NCBI GenBank assembly: GCA_035536995.1
Contig: DATLNB010000013.1
Location: forward strand, 1-64,000
From: AV80 sp035536995
GTDB taxonomy: Bacteria; Verrucomicrobiota; Verrucomicrobiia; Chthoniobacterales; UBA10450
Direction: 5' to 3'
DNA length: 64,000 nucleotides
Shown here in pieces: positions 37,901 to 45,834 of the stretch. The first letter of the stretch is position 1. Each line of letters opens with the position of its first letter. The notes beneath the pieces were generated by a model. It was not told the origin of the DNA and ran no database searches. It saw only the letters and a program-made list of their open reading frames with translations. The position numbers and the translations under genes are program-made.

Positions 37901-38107
37901 CGAGCCATGTTGGAGCGCGCGATAAATCACGCCCATTCCGCCGCGCGCGATTTCTTCGATCAGATCGTAATGAAACTGAGTGGCGCCTGCCGCTTCGTCG
38001 GCGAGCAGACTCGCGCCAAGCAAGCAAACCGGGCAGAGTCCGCCGAGCGCAGTTTCGCCGAGCTCGCTCCCGCACCGTTCGCAACGGCCCGCCAGGTTCG
38101 GGGTCAC
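34940..38107 (-). CDS. Ser/Thr protein kinase with zinc ribbon and WD40 propeller
   Basis: 1055 residues, GTG start. A zinc ribbon (CERCG...CPVC, about residues 9-28) and a Hanks kinase with IARGGMGVIYRALQ, VAIKMI, LHRDLKPGNILLEE and VSDFGLAKWIG, then GTPQYMAPEQVAG; catalytic residues are complete. A membrane helix near residues 340-360 leads to an about 650-residue WD40 propeller (LRVWELGG, SGHSTSLNEDVKIWNATTGE). It starts 9 bp after the stop of the preceding kinase gene, so it is the third gene of the sigma-kinase-kinase operon. It presumably senses a ligand through the propeller outside the membrane and phosphorylates inside. Confidence 0.92.
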   Translation of the reverse strand: MTPNLAGRCERCGSELGETALGGLCPVCLLGASLLADEAAGATQFHYDLIEEIARGGMGVIYRALQHGSQRQVAIKMILGEQVATPGMMERFRAEAEAIAALDHPNILPMYETGDYEGRPFYSMKLVEGGSLRDRMANFRQRPREAARLIATIARAVHHAHQRGILHRDLKPGNILLEEAEEIPYVSDFGLAKWIGRDLGLTLLPTALGTPQYMAPEQVAGASAGLTTATDIYSLGVIFYEMLTGRLPFMGDSALETLRLVAEASAESPRHLDSTVPRDLEVICLKCLAKEPSARYASAGALADDLERWLEGRTILARPSTPPERLWRWAKRNAALATLSLVLLLALIAFAVGSTIAAARLRVSNSRALAAERDALEKLHGSYLAQARASRRTGRAGQRFEALAALEKAARIRSTPELRNEAIAALALTDLQVEKTWPVRKTSNAPIAFDRDLELYAVEADSGAIAIRRVTDQSEVARLPAPEGAPRATFVTPFSKDGKWLAVRHADARLRVWELGGTPRLAVDLTDHPTGGAFPLFPFDCAFDETGLRVAVGLRDGIAIHDLTTGREIARLASEGPPSCLAFDPRGQRLAAVGRTKNNVQIFDVATGMATVTLVHPKFVTPVAWSNDGLWLAAGCEDFGIYLWDAHNGERRAVLTGHRQPPTQLIFDSSGQTLVSTARDKTIRIWNLLTTTQSVLLAAFGTEPVLRLSADGQRLACTSWDVDATILHLTRSDVWRQLRGSTGGERASLFGALDFSPDGSLVVTSSRTTVRLFDAEDGAELAALPFDGEQEKAALFQPDGSALLVSSRDCALSRIPLQRDGDRKKVSLGGREVIDPAKAFLLVSIAPDGSRLALTSRAQGETHLVSLSDPTAKRTVLGGQPEAWYAAFSKDGRWVATSSSGHSTSLNEDVKIWNATTGELARAVDTGGSGMGAFSPDSRQFFANGSKGAQVLEAGSWKAGPELSKEIRDLAVYPTYSPAGGLLFATVGESVRVYRTDTFEPVATLEPPAPLSSGRLRFNADGSRLGVLGSDGSLQVWDLKKLRSALTRLGLDWEP

Positions 38108-38116
38108 GGTTCCTTT

Positions 38117-41100
38117 CTACAGCGGAGCCGCCCGATCGAACAAGAGTGAAGGGTCCAGCCCAATCCGGCGCATTAACGCATGAAATCGCGGTTCGGAATG
38201 AAGTGCCTTGAAAACCGGCCGGATCGGAACCGCGTGGATGGCCCCGCCGTGGTCGTCGCAAGCGCGTTCCAGCCACTTGTAAGCCTCCTCCTTCTCCCCC
38301 AGCGCCACGTAAACGGACGCAATTTCCTCCCCGGCCATATACTTTTTCTCGGCGATCTCGAGCAGCTCCGCGAGAATTAGTCGCGCCTCCTGCTCCCGGC
38401 CGGTTTTCGCGTAGGTAATGGCCAGACCGGGCTGGGGGAGGCCCGTTATCTCGCGGGCCTTAAGGAAAAGCGCGATCGCTTCGGGAAACATCCCTTTCTC
38501 CCGATAGATGTTGGCCAGGAGCGGTCCTTGGTAAATGTAAGTCGGATCGATTTCGGCGGTGCGTTTTGCTTCCACCAGCGCGTCATCCACGCGGTCGGCG
38601 GACATATAAGCCATCGCTGCGAAGTTGCTGACGATTGGGGAAAGCGGATCGAGCCGGATGGATTCCCTTGCGTAGGCGACACCCTTTTCCTTGTCTCCGT
38701 GGGTCAACCAATAAAGAGCCATAAAAATGTGGGCGGTAGCGGAATTCGGATCGAGCTGGAGCGCGCGGTCCAGCTCCACCTTAAACCCTGGCAGATCCCA
38801 ATCGAAGATGCGCTTCGCCTCGCCCATCCACATGTGGGCTTCACCGTTGTCCGGATCGAGGGCGACAGCTTTCTCCGCTGCGGCTTTCATTTTCGGGTAG
38901 GCTTCCATCGGCCTGACATAGAGGTCAGCGAGCCAATTCCATACTTTGGCGATACCGACCCACGGCCTGGCCGAAGTCGGGTCCTTTTCGATTGAGCGTT
39001 GAAAGAAATCCAGACTCTTTCGGAGGCCTTCTTCGCTGCTCTTGTTCGAGAAGAACACCCCTTGCAGGTAGAGCTCATACGCCTCGGTATTTTCACTCCG
39101 CGCCGGCCGGCTATCGACCAGCTTCAGCTTCAACGCGGCGGTTACCGCCTGGGTAATTTCATCCTGAACGCCGAAAACGCCTTGCAGCTGTCGTTCGTAC
39201 GTCTTCGACCAGATATGGAATCCGTCGGTTGCCTTGATTAACTGGACGGTGATGCGAATCCGGTCCCCGTCGCGCCGCAGACTTCCTTCCAGGACGTGGC
39301 GGACGCCGAGCTTGGCCGCGATCTCTTTGACGCCGAGATTGGTGCCTTTGAAGGAGAACGACGAGGTGCGCGCCGCTACCTGGAGATCCTTGATCTGGGC
39401 GAGGGAGTCCAGGATGGCCTCGCTCATCCCGTCGCAAAAATATTCCTGGTCTTTGGCCTGGCTCAAATCGAGGAACGGGAGCACGGCAATGCTTTTCTCG
39501 GGCGGAAGGGCAACCGAGGAGTTCGGGCGCGGCACGATCTTATCGGCGAGCGCTTCGAAACGCGGTTCCCCCCGAAGCGGGATCAGAAACGGGTCCACCC
39601 GGATGAACGCGAGATCCGCTCCGGCCCGGTCTTCGTAGCTTTTTTCCAGCCAGCGCAGCGCCTCGTCTTTCTGGCCGAGAGCGGCGTAAACCAACGAGAA
39701 CGCGTAAGCCTGCACGTACCGGGTCTTCGCCAGTTCAATCATCTCGTTGAGGGTCCTGGTCGCTTCAGCCTTTCTTCCGAGCGCAGCCTGGACGTGGGCG
39801 ATTTCCGCGAGACCGAAGGGGTCATCATTCAGTTCCCGCATTTTTAACCACTCAGCCAGTGCCGCCTCGCGTTCGCCTTTGAACTCCAACGCCTCACCAA
39901 GGTTGCCGCGGGCGTAGTAGTAGTTCGGATCGATCTCGAGGGTACGGCGCAATTGCTCGATGGCCTCATCGTAACGGCCCGTAACGATGTACAGGTACGC
40001 GAGATCCGTGTTGATCAGGAGAGAAAGCGGATCGAGTTCTACGGCGCGCTTCATCTCGGCAAAGGCCTCATCAAACTTTCCCAGCGCGCCCAGGAGCCAG
40101 CTGTGCCGCCAGCGTCCGCTGGCGTAGTTCGGATTCAGTTCCAGCCCCCGTTGGAATTCAACGGCCGCCTGAACGTAATCGAAATCGTAGACCTGGACCG
40201 CTTGGGCGTAGGCGATGTGCGCCTCGGCCAGAGAGTCGTCGAGCTGGAGAGCTTTTCTCGCTGCTTCCTTCGCCTTCGGATAGCATTCCTGCGGTCTTCC
40301 GCCGGTGATGAAGGGGAGCATGAGGTAGGCATCGGCGAGGCCCGCGTAGGCGGGCGCATAACTCGGATCGGCGGCGGTCGATTGGGTAAAGTAATCGATC
40401 GCCTTTCGCAGATCGTCGGCGGTGGTTTTGTTCCAGAAATAGCGCCCCTTGAGGTACGCCTGGTGCGCTGCCGAGTTCTGGGTGGGCCGCACCGCGATCG
40501 CGTGGACCTCCGATCCGCTGAGTCTGGCCTGAAGTTTCTCGGCCACGGTCTGCGCCACCTCGCTCTCGACCCGGAAAAGATCGGTCGATTTGTAGTCGTA
40601 GGAATCGGCCCAGAGATGCGCACCGTTCGTGGCGTTGATGAGCTGGACTCGAACGCGCACCTGGTCGCCCTGCTTCTGGACGCTGCCCTGGATGACATTC
40701 GCTACGGCCAGTTGCCTGCCGATGTCGGAAAGGTTTTCCCGCGCGCTCTTAAACCGCTGGGTCGAGGTTCGCGAAATCACTTTCAGGTCCGCGATTTTGC
40801 CCAGGCGCCCGAGGATCTCTTCTTCCACGCCTTGAATGAAATAGGCGTTGTCCGGGTCTCGGCTGAGGTTTTCGAAAGGAAGGAGCGCGACGCTTTTTGC
40901 CGGCGCAGGTGAGGCGGCGAGTGGCCCGCGTGAGACCGCTGACGGGCGCAGAAACACGACCAGCAAAAGCAGCGCGGCGGCGAAGGCAGCCGAGAGGCCG
41001 GCCAGGGCGCGATTCCGTCGGGCCCAGCTCCACCCCCGTTCCAACGCGGTAGCCGGGCGCGCAAGGATTGTCCGGCCTTCCAGCCATCTTGCTAAATCGT

Positions 41101-41986
41101 CGGCGAGCGCGGCGGCGGAGGAATAACGGGCGGTTGGTTCTTTCGCGAGACACTTAAGGCAGATCACCTCAAGGTCGCGGGGCACACTCGGCTTCAGGCT
41201 CCGGAGTGGCGCAGGTTCGGTCTCGCGTGAGAGCCGGAGTGTTTCCAGCGGCGTGTCGGCAATGAAAGGCGGACCGTCGGTCAGCAGTTCGTAAAGGATT
41301 GCGCCAAGACTGTAGACGTCCGCCGCCGGGGTCAGTTTACGCGAGCTTCCCTCGGCTTGTTCCGGAGCGATGTAGTGCGGCGTGCCGAGCGCACTTTGCG
41401 CGAGGGTGAGCCGGCTTTCGCGGCCGATCCACCTCGCCAGGCCGAAGTCGGCGACATACGGCTTACGTTCCGGACCGTCGAGGAGAACGTTGCCCGGTTT
41501 GAGGTCGCGATGCAAAATGCCACGGTCATGCGCGTGATGGACGGCACGCGCGATTGTCGCGACCAGGCGGGCAGCGTCACGCGGCTCGGAAAAATCTGCC
41601 GCGCACTCCCGCAGGGTGCCGCCATTCGCGAACTTCATGCTGTAGAAGGGCCGGCCTTCGGTCTCCCCGATTTCGTAGATCGGCAGGATGTGGGGATCGT
41701 CGAGACTGGCGACCGCTTCAGCTTCCGCCCGAAACCGTTCCATCATTCCAGGAGTCGCGGCCTGCTCAACCAGGATCATTTTGATCGCGACCTGCCGATT
41801 CGAACCGTGCTGGACCGCGCGATAAACCACGCCCATCCCGCCGCGCGCGATTTCTTCGATCAGGTCGTAATGAAACGCGGTGCCTTTGTCGGTTTCGTCA
41901 GCGAACGCTGCATCCAACAGACAGACGGGGCACAGGCTTCCGGCCGATTCCGAGAGCAATTCCGCGCCGCACTTAATGCAGGGCAT
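38117..41986 (-). CDS. Ser/Thr protein kinase with two TolB-like/TPR modules
   Basis: 1289 residues. Order: zinc ribbon (CIKCG...CPVC, 3-21); kinase (about 38-310) with IARGGMGVVYRAVQ, LHRDLKPGNVLLDG and VADFGLARWIG; membrane helix (about 328-350); a TolB/FlgO-like domain opening VALLPFENLSRDPDNAYFIQ; a TPR array (about 510-800); a second TolB-like domain opening IAVLPFLDLSQAKDQEYFCD; and a second TPR array to the C-terminus. The TolB-like plus TPR combination is known from adenylate-cyclase-like and winged-helix regulators; the doubled module is unusual. The gene starts 6 bp after the ECF sigma stop. Probably phosphorylates or regulates that sigma factor. Confidence 0.92.
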   Translation of the reverse strand: MPCIKCGAELLSESAGSLCPVCLLDAAFADETDKGTAFHYDLIEEIARGGMGVVYRAVQHGSNRQVAIKMILVEQAATPGMMERFRAEAEAVASLDDPHILPIYEIGETEGRPFYSMKFANGGTLRECAADFSEPRDAARLVATIARAVHHAHDRGILHRDLKPGNVLLDGPERKPYVADFGLARWIGRESRLTLAQSALGTPHYIAPEQAEGSSRKLTPAADVYSLGAILYELLTDGPPFIADTPLETLRLSRETEPAPLRSLKPSVPRDLEVICLKCLAKEPTARYSSAAALADDLARWLEGRTILARPATALERGWSWARRNRALAGLSAAFAAALLLLVVFLRPSAVSRGPLAASPAPAKSVALLPFENLSRDPDNAYFIQGVEEEILGRLGKIADLKVISRTSTQRFKSARENLSDIGRQLAVANVIQGSVQKQGDQVRVRVQLINATNGAHLWADSYDYKSTDLFRVESEVAQTVAEKLQARLSGSEVHAIAVRPTQNSAAHQAYLKGRYFWNKTTADDLRKAIDYFTQSTAADPSYAPAYAGLADAYLMLPFITGGRPQECYPKAKEAARKALQLDDSLAEAHIAYAQAVQVYDFDYVQAAVEFQRGLELNPNYASGRWRHSWLLGALGKFDEAFAEMKRAVELDPLSLLINTDLAYLYIVTGRYDEAIEQLRRTLEIDPNYYYARGNLGEALEFKGEREAALAEWLKMRELNDDPFGLAEIAHVQAALGRKAEATRTLNEMIELAKTRYVQAYAFSLVYAALGQKDEALRWLEKSYEDRAGADLAFIRVDPFLIPLRGEPRFEALADKIVPRPNSSVALPPEKSIAVLPFLDLSQAKDQEYFCDGMSEAILDSLAQIKDLQVAARTSSFSFKGTNLGVKEIAAKLGVRHVLEGSLRRDGDRIRITVQLIKATDGFHIWSKTYERQLQGVFGVQDEITQAVTAALKLKLVDSRPARSENTEAYELYLQGVFFSNKSSEEGLRKSLDFFQRSIEKDPTSARPWVGIAKVWNWLADLYVRPMEAYPKMKAAAEKAVALDPDNGEAHMWMGEAKRIFDWDLPGFKVELDRALQLDPNSATAHIFMALYWLTHGDKEKGVAYARESIRLDPLSPIVSNFAAMAYMSADRVDDALVEAKRTAEIDPTYIYQGPLLANIYREKGMFPEAIALFLKAREITGLPQPGLAITYAKTGREQEARLILAELLEIAEKKYMAGEEIASVYVALGEKEEAYKWLERACDDHGGAIHAVPIRPVFKALHSEPRFHALMRRIGLDPSLLFDRAAPL

Positions 41987-41992
41987 TGCTCG

Positions 41993-42742
41993 TCAGGCGG
42001 GGGCGGCCAGGACCTTGCGAAGATGCAGAAGCTCGTCGTCGATCTCTTCCGGGCTCGAAACCGTTCGGCCAATTTCTTCACGCAGTTTGGAACGATAATC
42101 ACGGCGCAGCCGGTGGATCGTTGTTTTGACCGCGCTCAATGGGAGCCCGAGCTGCTCGGCTGCGGTCTGGTAGGAGGTCTCGCGCACATCGGACGTAAGG
42201 AAGGGCGAGAGGCCATCGAAGAGCCGTGCTTTGCCGCGCGACACAAATTCCGCGCGCAAATCGGAGACGGTTTGTTCCAGAAGCGCGTGTGCCCAGCGCT
42301 TTTCGAAAATGGTTTCCGGCGTTGTGGATTCGACCGGCTCGAGGCGATAGCGGGCATCGGCCTCTTCCGCATCGAGACGAATCAATTCCCGGCCGCCGCC
42401 GCGTTTCTGCGCGCGCGAGCGTTCGTATTCGTGCCCCAGAAAATTCTGGAGCGAAGAAAGCAGGAACGTCCGGAATTTTCCGCGGTCCCGGTCCGCCTTG
42501 GCGAGCGCGTGCTTTTCCTGAAGGTGCAGGCAAAAGCCCTGGACCAGGTCCTTGGCATCCTGTTCGTCGTATCCGCGCCGGCGCACATAGGCGTAGAGCG
42601 GATACCAATAGGTTTGGAAAAGGCTGGCGAGCGCTTGCCGGGCGCGGTCGGAATCGACCTCTTCACCGCAGGCCAGGACGATGCTCCAATGAGTGGTATT
42701 GAAGCTGGCGTTGCTACCCGGGCGTTCCCGCGGAGAATCCAC
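41993..42742 (-). CDS. ECF-type RNA polymerase sigma factor, first gene of kinase operon
   Basis: 249 residues, GTG start. FNTTHWSIVLACGEE near the N-terminus, the sigma2 region with RRGYDEQDAKDLVQGFCLHL and a sigma4 helix-turn-helix with EQLGLPLSAVKTTIHRLRRD are present, followed by the tail REEIGRTVSSPEEIDDELLH ending RKVLAAPA. Sigma factors of this group are thought to be controlled by phosphorylation from the kinase encoded just downstream rather than by a classical anti-sigma factor. Gaps of 6 and 9 bp to the two kinases show an operon. Confidence 0.92.
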   Translation of the reverse strand: MDSPRERPGSNASFNTTHWSIVLACGEEVDSDRARQALASLFQTYWYPLYAYVRRRGYDEQDAKDLVQGFCLHLQEKHALAKADRDRGKFRTFLLSSLQNFLGHEYERSRAQKRGGGRELIRLDAEEADARYRLEPVESTTPETIFEKRWAHALLEQTVSDLRAEFVSRGKARLFDGLSPFLTSDVRETSYQTAAEQLGLPLSAVKTTIHRLRRDYRSKLREEIGRTVSSPEEIDDELLHLRKVLAAPA

Positions 42743-42810
42743 GGGCGCGATTCTAAGACCCGGAGATTTAAAGACAAAGCTCGAAAAACTCCGCGGTCCG
42801 GCGACCCGCT

Positions 42811-45216
42811 TTACCGGATGTTGTAAGCTTCGACCACCGCGACCCCAGAGCTGCCACCGACGCCGCTCACGACTGCGGTGTAGCTGCCAGGCAGCAGGTT
42901 AATGAGAATGGCGGACTCGGCCGGATTCGACGGAGCTGCGCCCGTCGCTGCGATCACGTTTCCCTGGGTCTCCTGCCAGTTGTCGTTCTGCGCGATCTTT
43001 GTTCCCTGTCCGTCGAAGAGCTCGAGGTATGGGTTTTGGAGCGGCTGCTGCACTCCCGCGGCGCTCAGCGATGGTCCGATGGCGCGCAGCAAAATCTTCG
43101 CTGGATCGAAACCGACCAGGATGAACCCGCCGATCATCACGTTTTGGCCGGTGCGAACGAAACCGCGGGTGCTGATATTGGCGACCACGGCACCCCGGTT
43201 CGTGGCGAGATCGTAAAGTTCCACCAGGCCAAGTCCGGTGCCGCCGTTGTTGCCGCGCAGAATTGCGGTGTGCGAGGTCGTGTCGAGTGGACGGACGACC
43301 GCCGCTTCGAGATCGCTCGCCGGCGGGACGCCCGTCGCCTGAATTTCCTGCGCCTGCGAATCCCGCCAATTGTTATTCGTAACCAGGAGCCCGCTGCTGT
43401 TGTAAAGTTCGACGACTGGATCGGCCAGTGTTCCGGTCAGGCCTGCCGCCTGCAGCGAGGGACCGAGGCCGCGAACGATAACGTCCTTGGTCCCGCTGTT
43501 CGTGGGCGATGTGACAATGAACCCCGCGATCAGCACGTTCTCGCCTGTCTCCACCGGTAGGCGCGTCGAAATATTCGCGAAGACGGCCGGGTTCAATTCG
43601 AAGGCGCCGCAGTCGCAGCCGTATTCATACTCGTTCGAAGTTCCCACGGAAAGGAGGTCGACCACACCGCTATCACGCTGGTCGTTAGGGGGAAATCCGT
43701 TGATCGCCGGGCAAAAGCCGCGATCGAGGGCCGGGCTTCCGAACGACAAAGCCATTGTATCGGTTGGCCCACCATTGTTGGCGACAGGCCCCAGGAGCGG
43801 ATCGATAGGCGCCGAGGCCGTGCCGACCTGGCTGGCGGTTGCCGAGCCAGTCGCCCCAGAGTCATTGCCGATGAGGCAACCGATGGCGTCAAACTCCCCG
43901 GAGAGGTCAGGCCCGGCCGGTGCGTCGTTCTTCGCCACGATGCTGTTCTGCAAGGAGTGCTGGGTCGTGGCGGCACCTGCGGTGACCCCACCGCCTTTTC
44001 CGGTTGAGGCATTACCGCTGATAGTGGTGTGATGAATACTGAGAACGCCGCTGGCTGCGTAGATCGCGCCGCCCGAGCCATCGGGCCCATAGTTGGCGTA
44101 GTTCGAACTCAAGGTGGAGCCGGCGATGATCGCCTGCCCGCGCGCGGTATAAATGGCCCCGCCCAGGCCCGCGGAGTTTGAGATTAGAGCGCAACGATTC
44201 AGAAAGAGGTCGCCGACGTTCGAGATGGCGCCGCCGCGTGGCGCCCCCGCCGAATTATGGGCGATGTTGCCGCGAAATGTGCACTGCGCCACGTTTACCC
44301 GCGCCGCGTTGAAAATGGCCGCGCCGCCCTCGGTCGCGTGGGTGAGACCGTGTTGCAGCGTCACGTTTCGTATGTTCACCGTGCCCGCGGAGACGGTGAA
44401 GATGCGCTTGCTGTTGCCCAGGATCGCGATGCGTCGGGGATCGCCGAAATCGAGGGTCGTCGCGCCGTGGCTGGCAATCAAATCCATCGGCGCCTGGAGC
44501 ACGATGGATCCCGGCTCGACCGCCGGACCGATTTCAATCGTGTTTGGACCGACGTTCGCGTTCGCCTGGGTGATCGCGTCCCGCAGCGAACCGGCTCCGC
44601 TGTCGTTGCGATTCGTGATTGTAATGGTTTTCGGGCCATCCTCGCTTTTCAAAGTGATCGACCAGTTGACCAGGGTCCCGGCGTCTCCCGCGCGGTAATC
44701 CGTGATCCGCAATTCCCATGAACCGCTCGACTGCGCCGGCGTCCGGTTTTCCACCGCGTCCAGAGCGGCCTCGAATCGGGCGGAATATGGAGCCTCGCCG
44801 TTGGTGATGGGGCGCAGCGTGTCCCGGTCGAAATAGGTGTCTTCGAGATTCGCGCCGGTCGCGTTATTGGTCCCGAGGAAAAAGTTCCCGGACGCGCTCA
44901 CGCCGTTCTCCAGCAACGTCACGGTGGTGCCGTTCGGGGCGGCGAGCACGATCCGCAATTGCCGCAGGTTAGGGTGGGTCAACCGCACCCGGACATCGAC
45001 GTCGATGACCTGGCCGAGACTCCCGGGGACGTTGATTGAAAGTGTCGAGGTGGTTGTGGCCGCCGTGTGCGGCCCGGCGCCGCCGGTTGCGTCGGCTAAC
45101 GTCTGCTGCGCGTTCTTCGTGTAAGTCACCGTTCCCGCCGAGACGACCGCGGTGGTGCCGGCAAGGATTACGGCAGCGACCAGAAGGCAAGCGGAACTCC
45201 GTGAAAGCATGCTCAT
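42811..45216 (-). CDS. secreted P-domain/beta-helix protein with choice-of-anchor Q region and two NISTR domains
   Basis: 801 residues: signal peptide (about 1-27); a proprotein-convertase P-like domain (about 50-195: LGQVIDVDVRVRLTHPNLRQ, then SSGSWELRITDYRAGDAGTL); a beta-helix opening ITITNRNDSGAGSLRDAITQ with many N-x-x-L and GGAIYTA coils (about 200-440); the anchor-Q end VANNGGPTDTMALSFGSPAL; then two NISTR domains (NISTRLPVETGENVLIAGF and NISTRGFVRTGQNVMIGGF), ending GVAVVEAYNIR. It is preceded by the GTAATC/CGGAA motif. Probably an extracellular adhesin-like or matrix protein. Confidence 0.85.
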   Translation of the reverse strand: MSMLSRSSACLLVAAVILAGTTAVVSAGTVTYTKNAQQTLADATGGAGPHTAATTTSTLSINVPGSLGQVIDVDVRVRLTHPNLRQLRIVLAAPNGTTVTLLENGVSASGNFFLGTNNATGANLEDTYFDRDTLRPITNGEAPYSARFEAALDAVENRTPAQSSGSWELRITDYRAGDAGTLVNWSITLKSEDGPKTITITNRNDSGAGSLRDAITQANANVGPNTIEIGPAVEPGSIVLQAPMDLIASHGATTLDFGDPRRIAILGNSKRIFTVSAGTVNIRNVTLQHGLTHATEGGAAIFNAARVNVAQCTFRGNIAHNSAGAPRGGAISNVGDLFLNRCALISNSAGLGGAIYTARGQAIIAGSTLSSNYANYGPDGSGGAIYAASGVLSIHHTTISGNASTGKGGGVTAGAATTQHSLQNSIVAKNDAPAGPDLSGEFDAIGCLIGNDSGATGSATASQVGTASAPIDPLLGPVANNGGPTDTMALSFGSPALDRGFCPAINGFPPNDQRDSGVVDLLSVGTSNEYEYGCDCGAFELNPAVFANISTRLPVETGENVLIAGFIVTSPTNSGTKDVIVRGLGPSLQAAGLTGTLADPVVELYNSSGLLVTNNNWRDSQAQEIQATGVPPASDLEAAVVRPLDTTSHTAILRGNNGGTGLGLVELYDLATNRGAVVANISTRGFVRTGQNVMIGGFILVGFDPAKILLRAIGPSLSAAGVQQPLQNPYLELFDGQGTKIAQNDNWQETQGNVIAATGAAPSNPAESAILINLLPGSYTAVVSGVGGSSGVAVVEAYNIR

Positions 45217-45224
45217 GCCAGAGA

Positions 45225-45250
45225 ATTCCGGAAAGCCGGCGAGCGATTAC
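45225..45250 (-). promoter_or_regulatory. two-box upstream motif GTAATC-N14-CGGAA (copy 2)
   Basis: On the minus strand CACTTTTTTC then GTAATC (45250-45245), 14 bases, CGGAAT (45230-45225), 8 bases, then the ATG at 45216. It is nearly the same over 40 bp as the block before the gene at 47664. Confidence 0.5.
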
Positions 45251-45314
45251 GAAAAAAGTGATCGTAAGGCTATTGCACTGCTCCAGGGGACAACCCGGGA
45301 GCCCCGGACGGGGC

Positions 45315-45810
45315 CGTCGGACTAAAGCCCGGACTGGAGCCCAGCGGAACTCGGGGTGTCTCGTGGAAGAAGAACGAAGCCCCTAACAAGGGGCGGCGGA
45401 ACGTTGGAGGACGCTGCGATCGCGCAACACGGTTTCCGTCACCCCTTGCCAGGGGTTGGATTGATGTTTGCGTTATCCCGGAGTTTCGCTGCGCTCCACT
45501 CCGGGCTCTATTCCTGCGCGCCGCCGGCGCTGTCCGGAGTTTCGCTGCGCTTCACGCCGGGCTCTATTCCCGCGCTCCGCCGGCGCTGTCCCCGGAACCA
45601 TCCGTGTCATTCGCGCAATCAGCGGTTGAACTCGGTTTCGCTTCAATTCCTTTCACACCCGCCCTCCAGGCCGCGTAATCGATCCTTAGCCCCCCGAAGA
45701 GGGGGCGTCGGCCTAAAGCCCGGAGTGGAGCGCAGCGGAACTCCGGGTCTGTCGATCAAAACGAAGGAAGCCCCTGGAAGGGGCGGCGGAAACTTGGAGG
45801 AAGCCGCGAT
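45315..45810. repeat. intergenic repeat cluster with direct and inverted units
   Basis: The 618-bp gap 45217-45834 holds no credible gene. Two direct copies of an about 105-bp unit lie at 45315-45420 and 45706-45810, both running from CGTCGG.CTAAAGCCCGGA to a shared GCGAT end with AGCCCCT...AGGGGCGGCGGAA hairpins. Between them is a tandem pair of about 56-bp units (45479-45534, 45536-45590) starting CGGAGTTTCGCTGCGCT. These are inverted relative to the GGAGTGGAGCGCAGCGGAAC core of the long unit. Small open frames across it are repeat read-through. Confidence 0.65.
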
Positions 45811-45834
45811 GCCGCCCCATTCCCCGCAGCGAAT

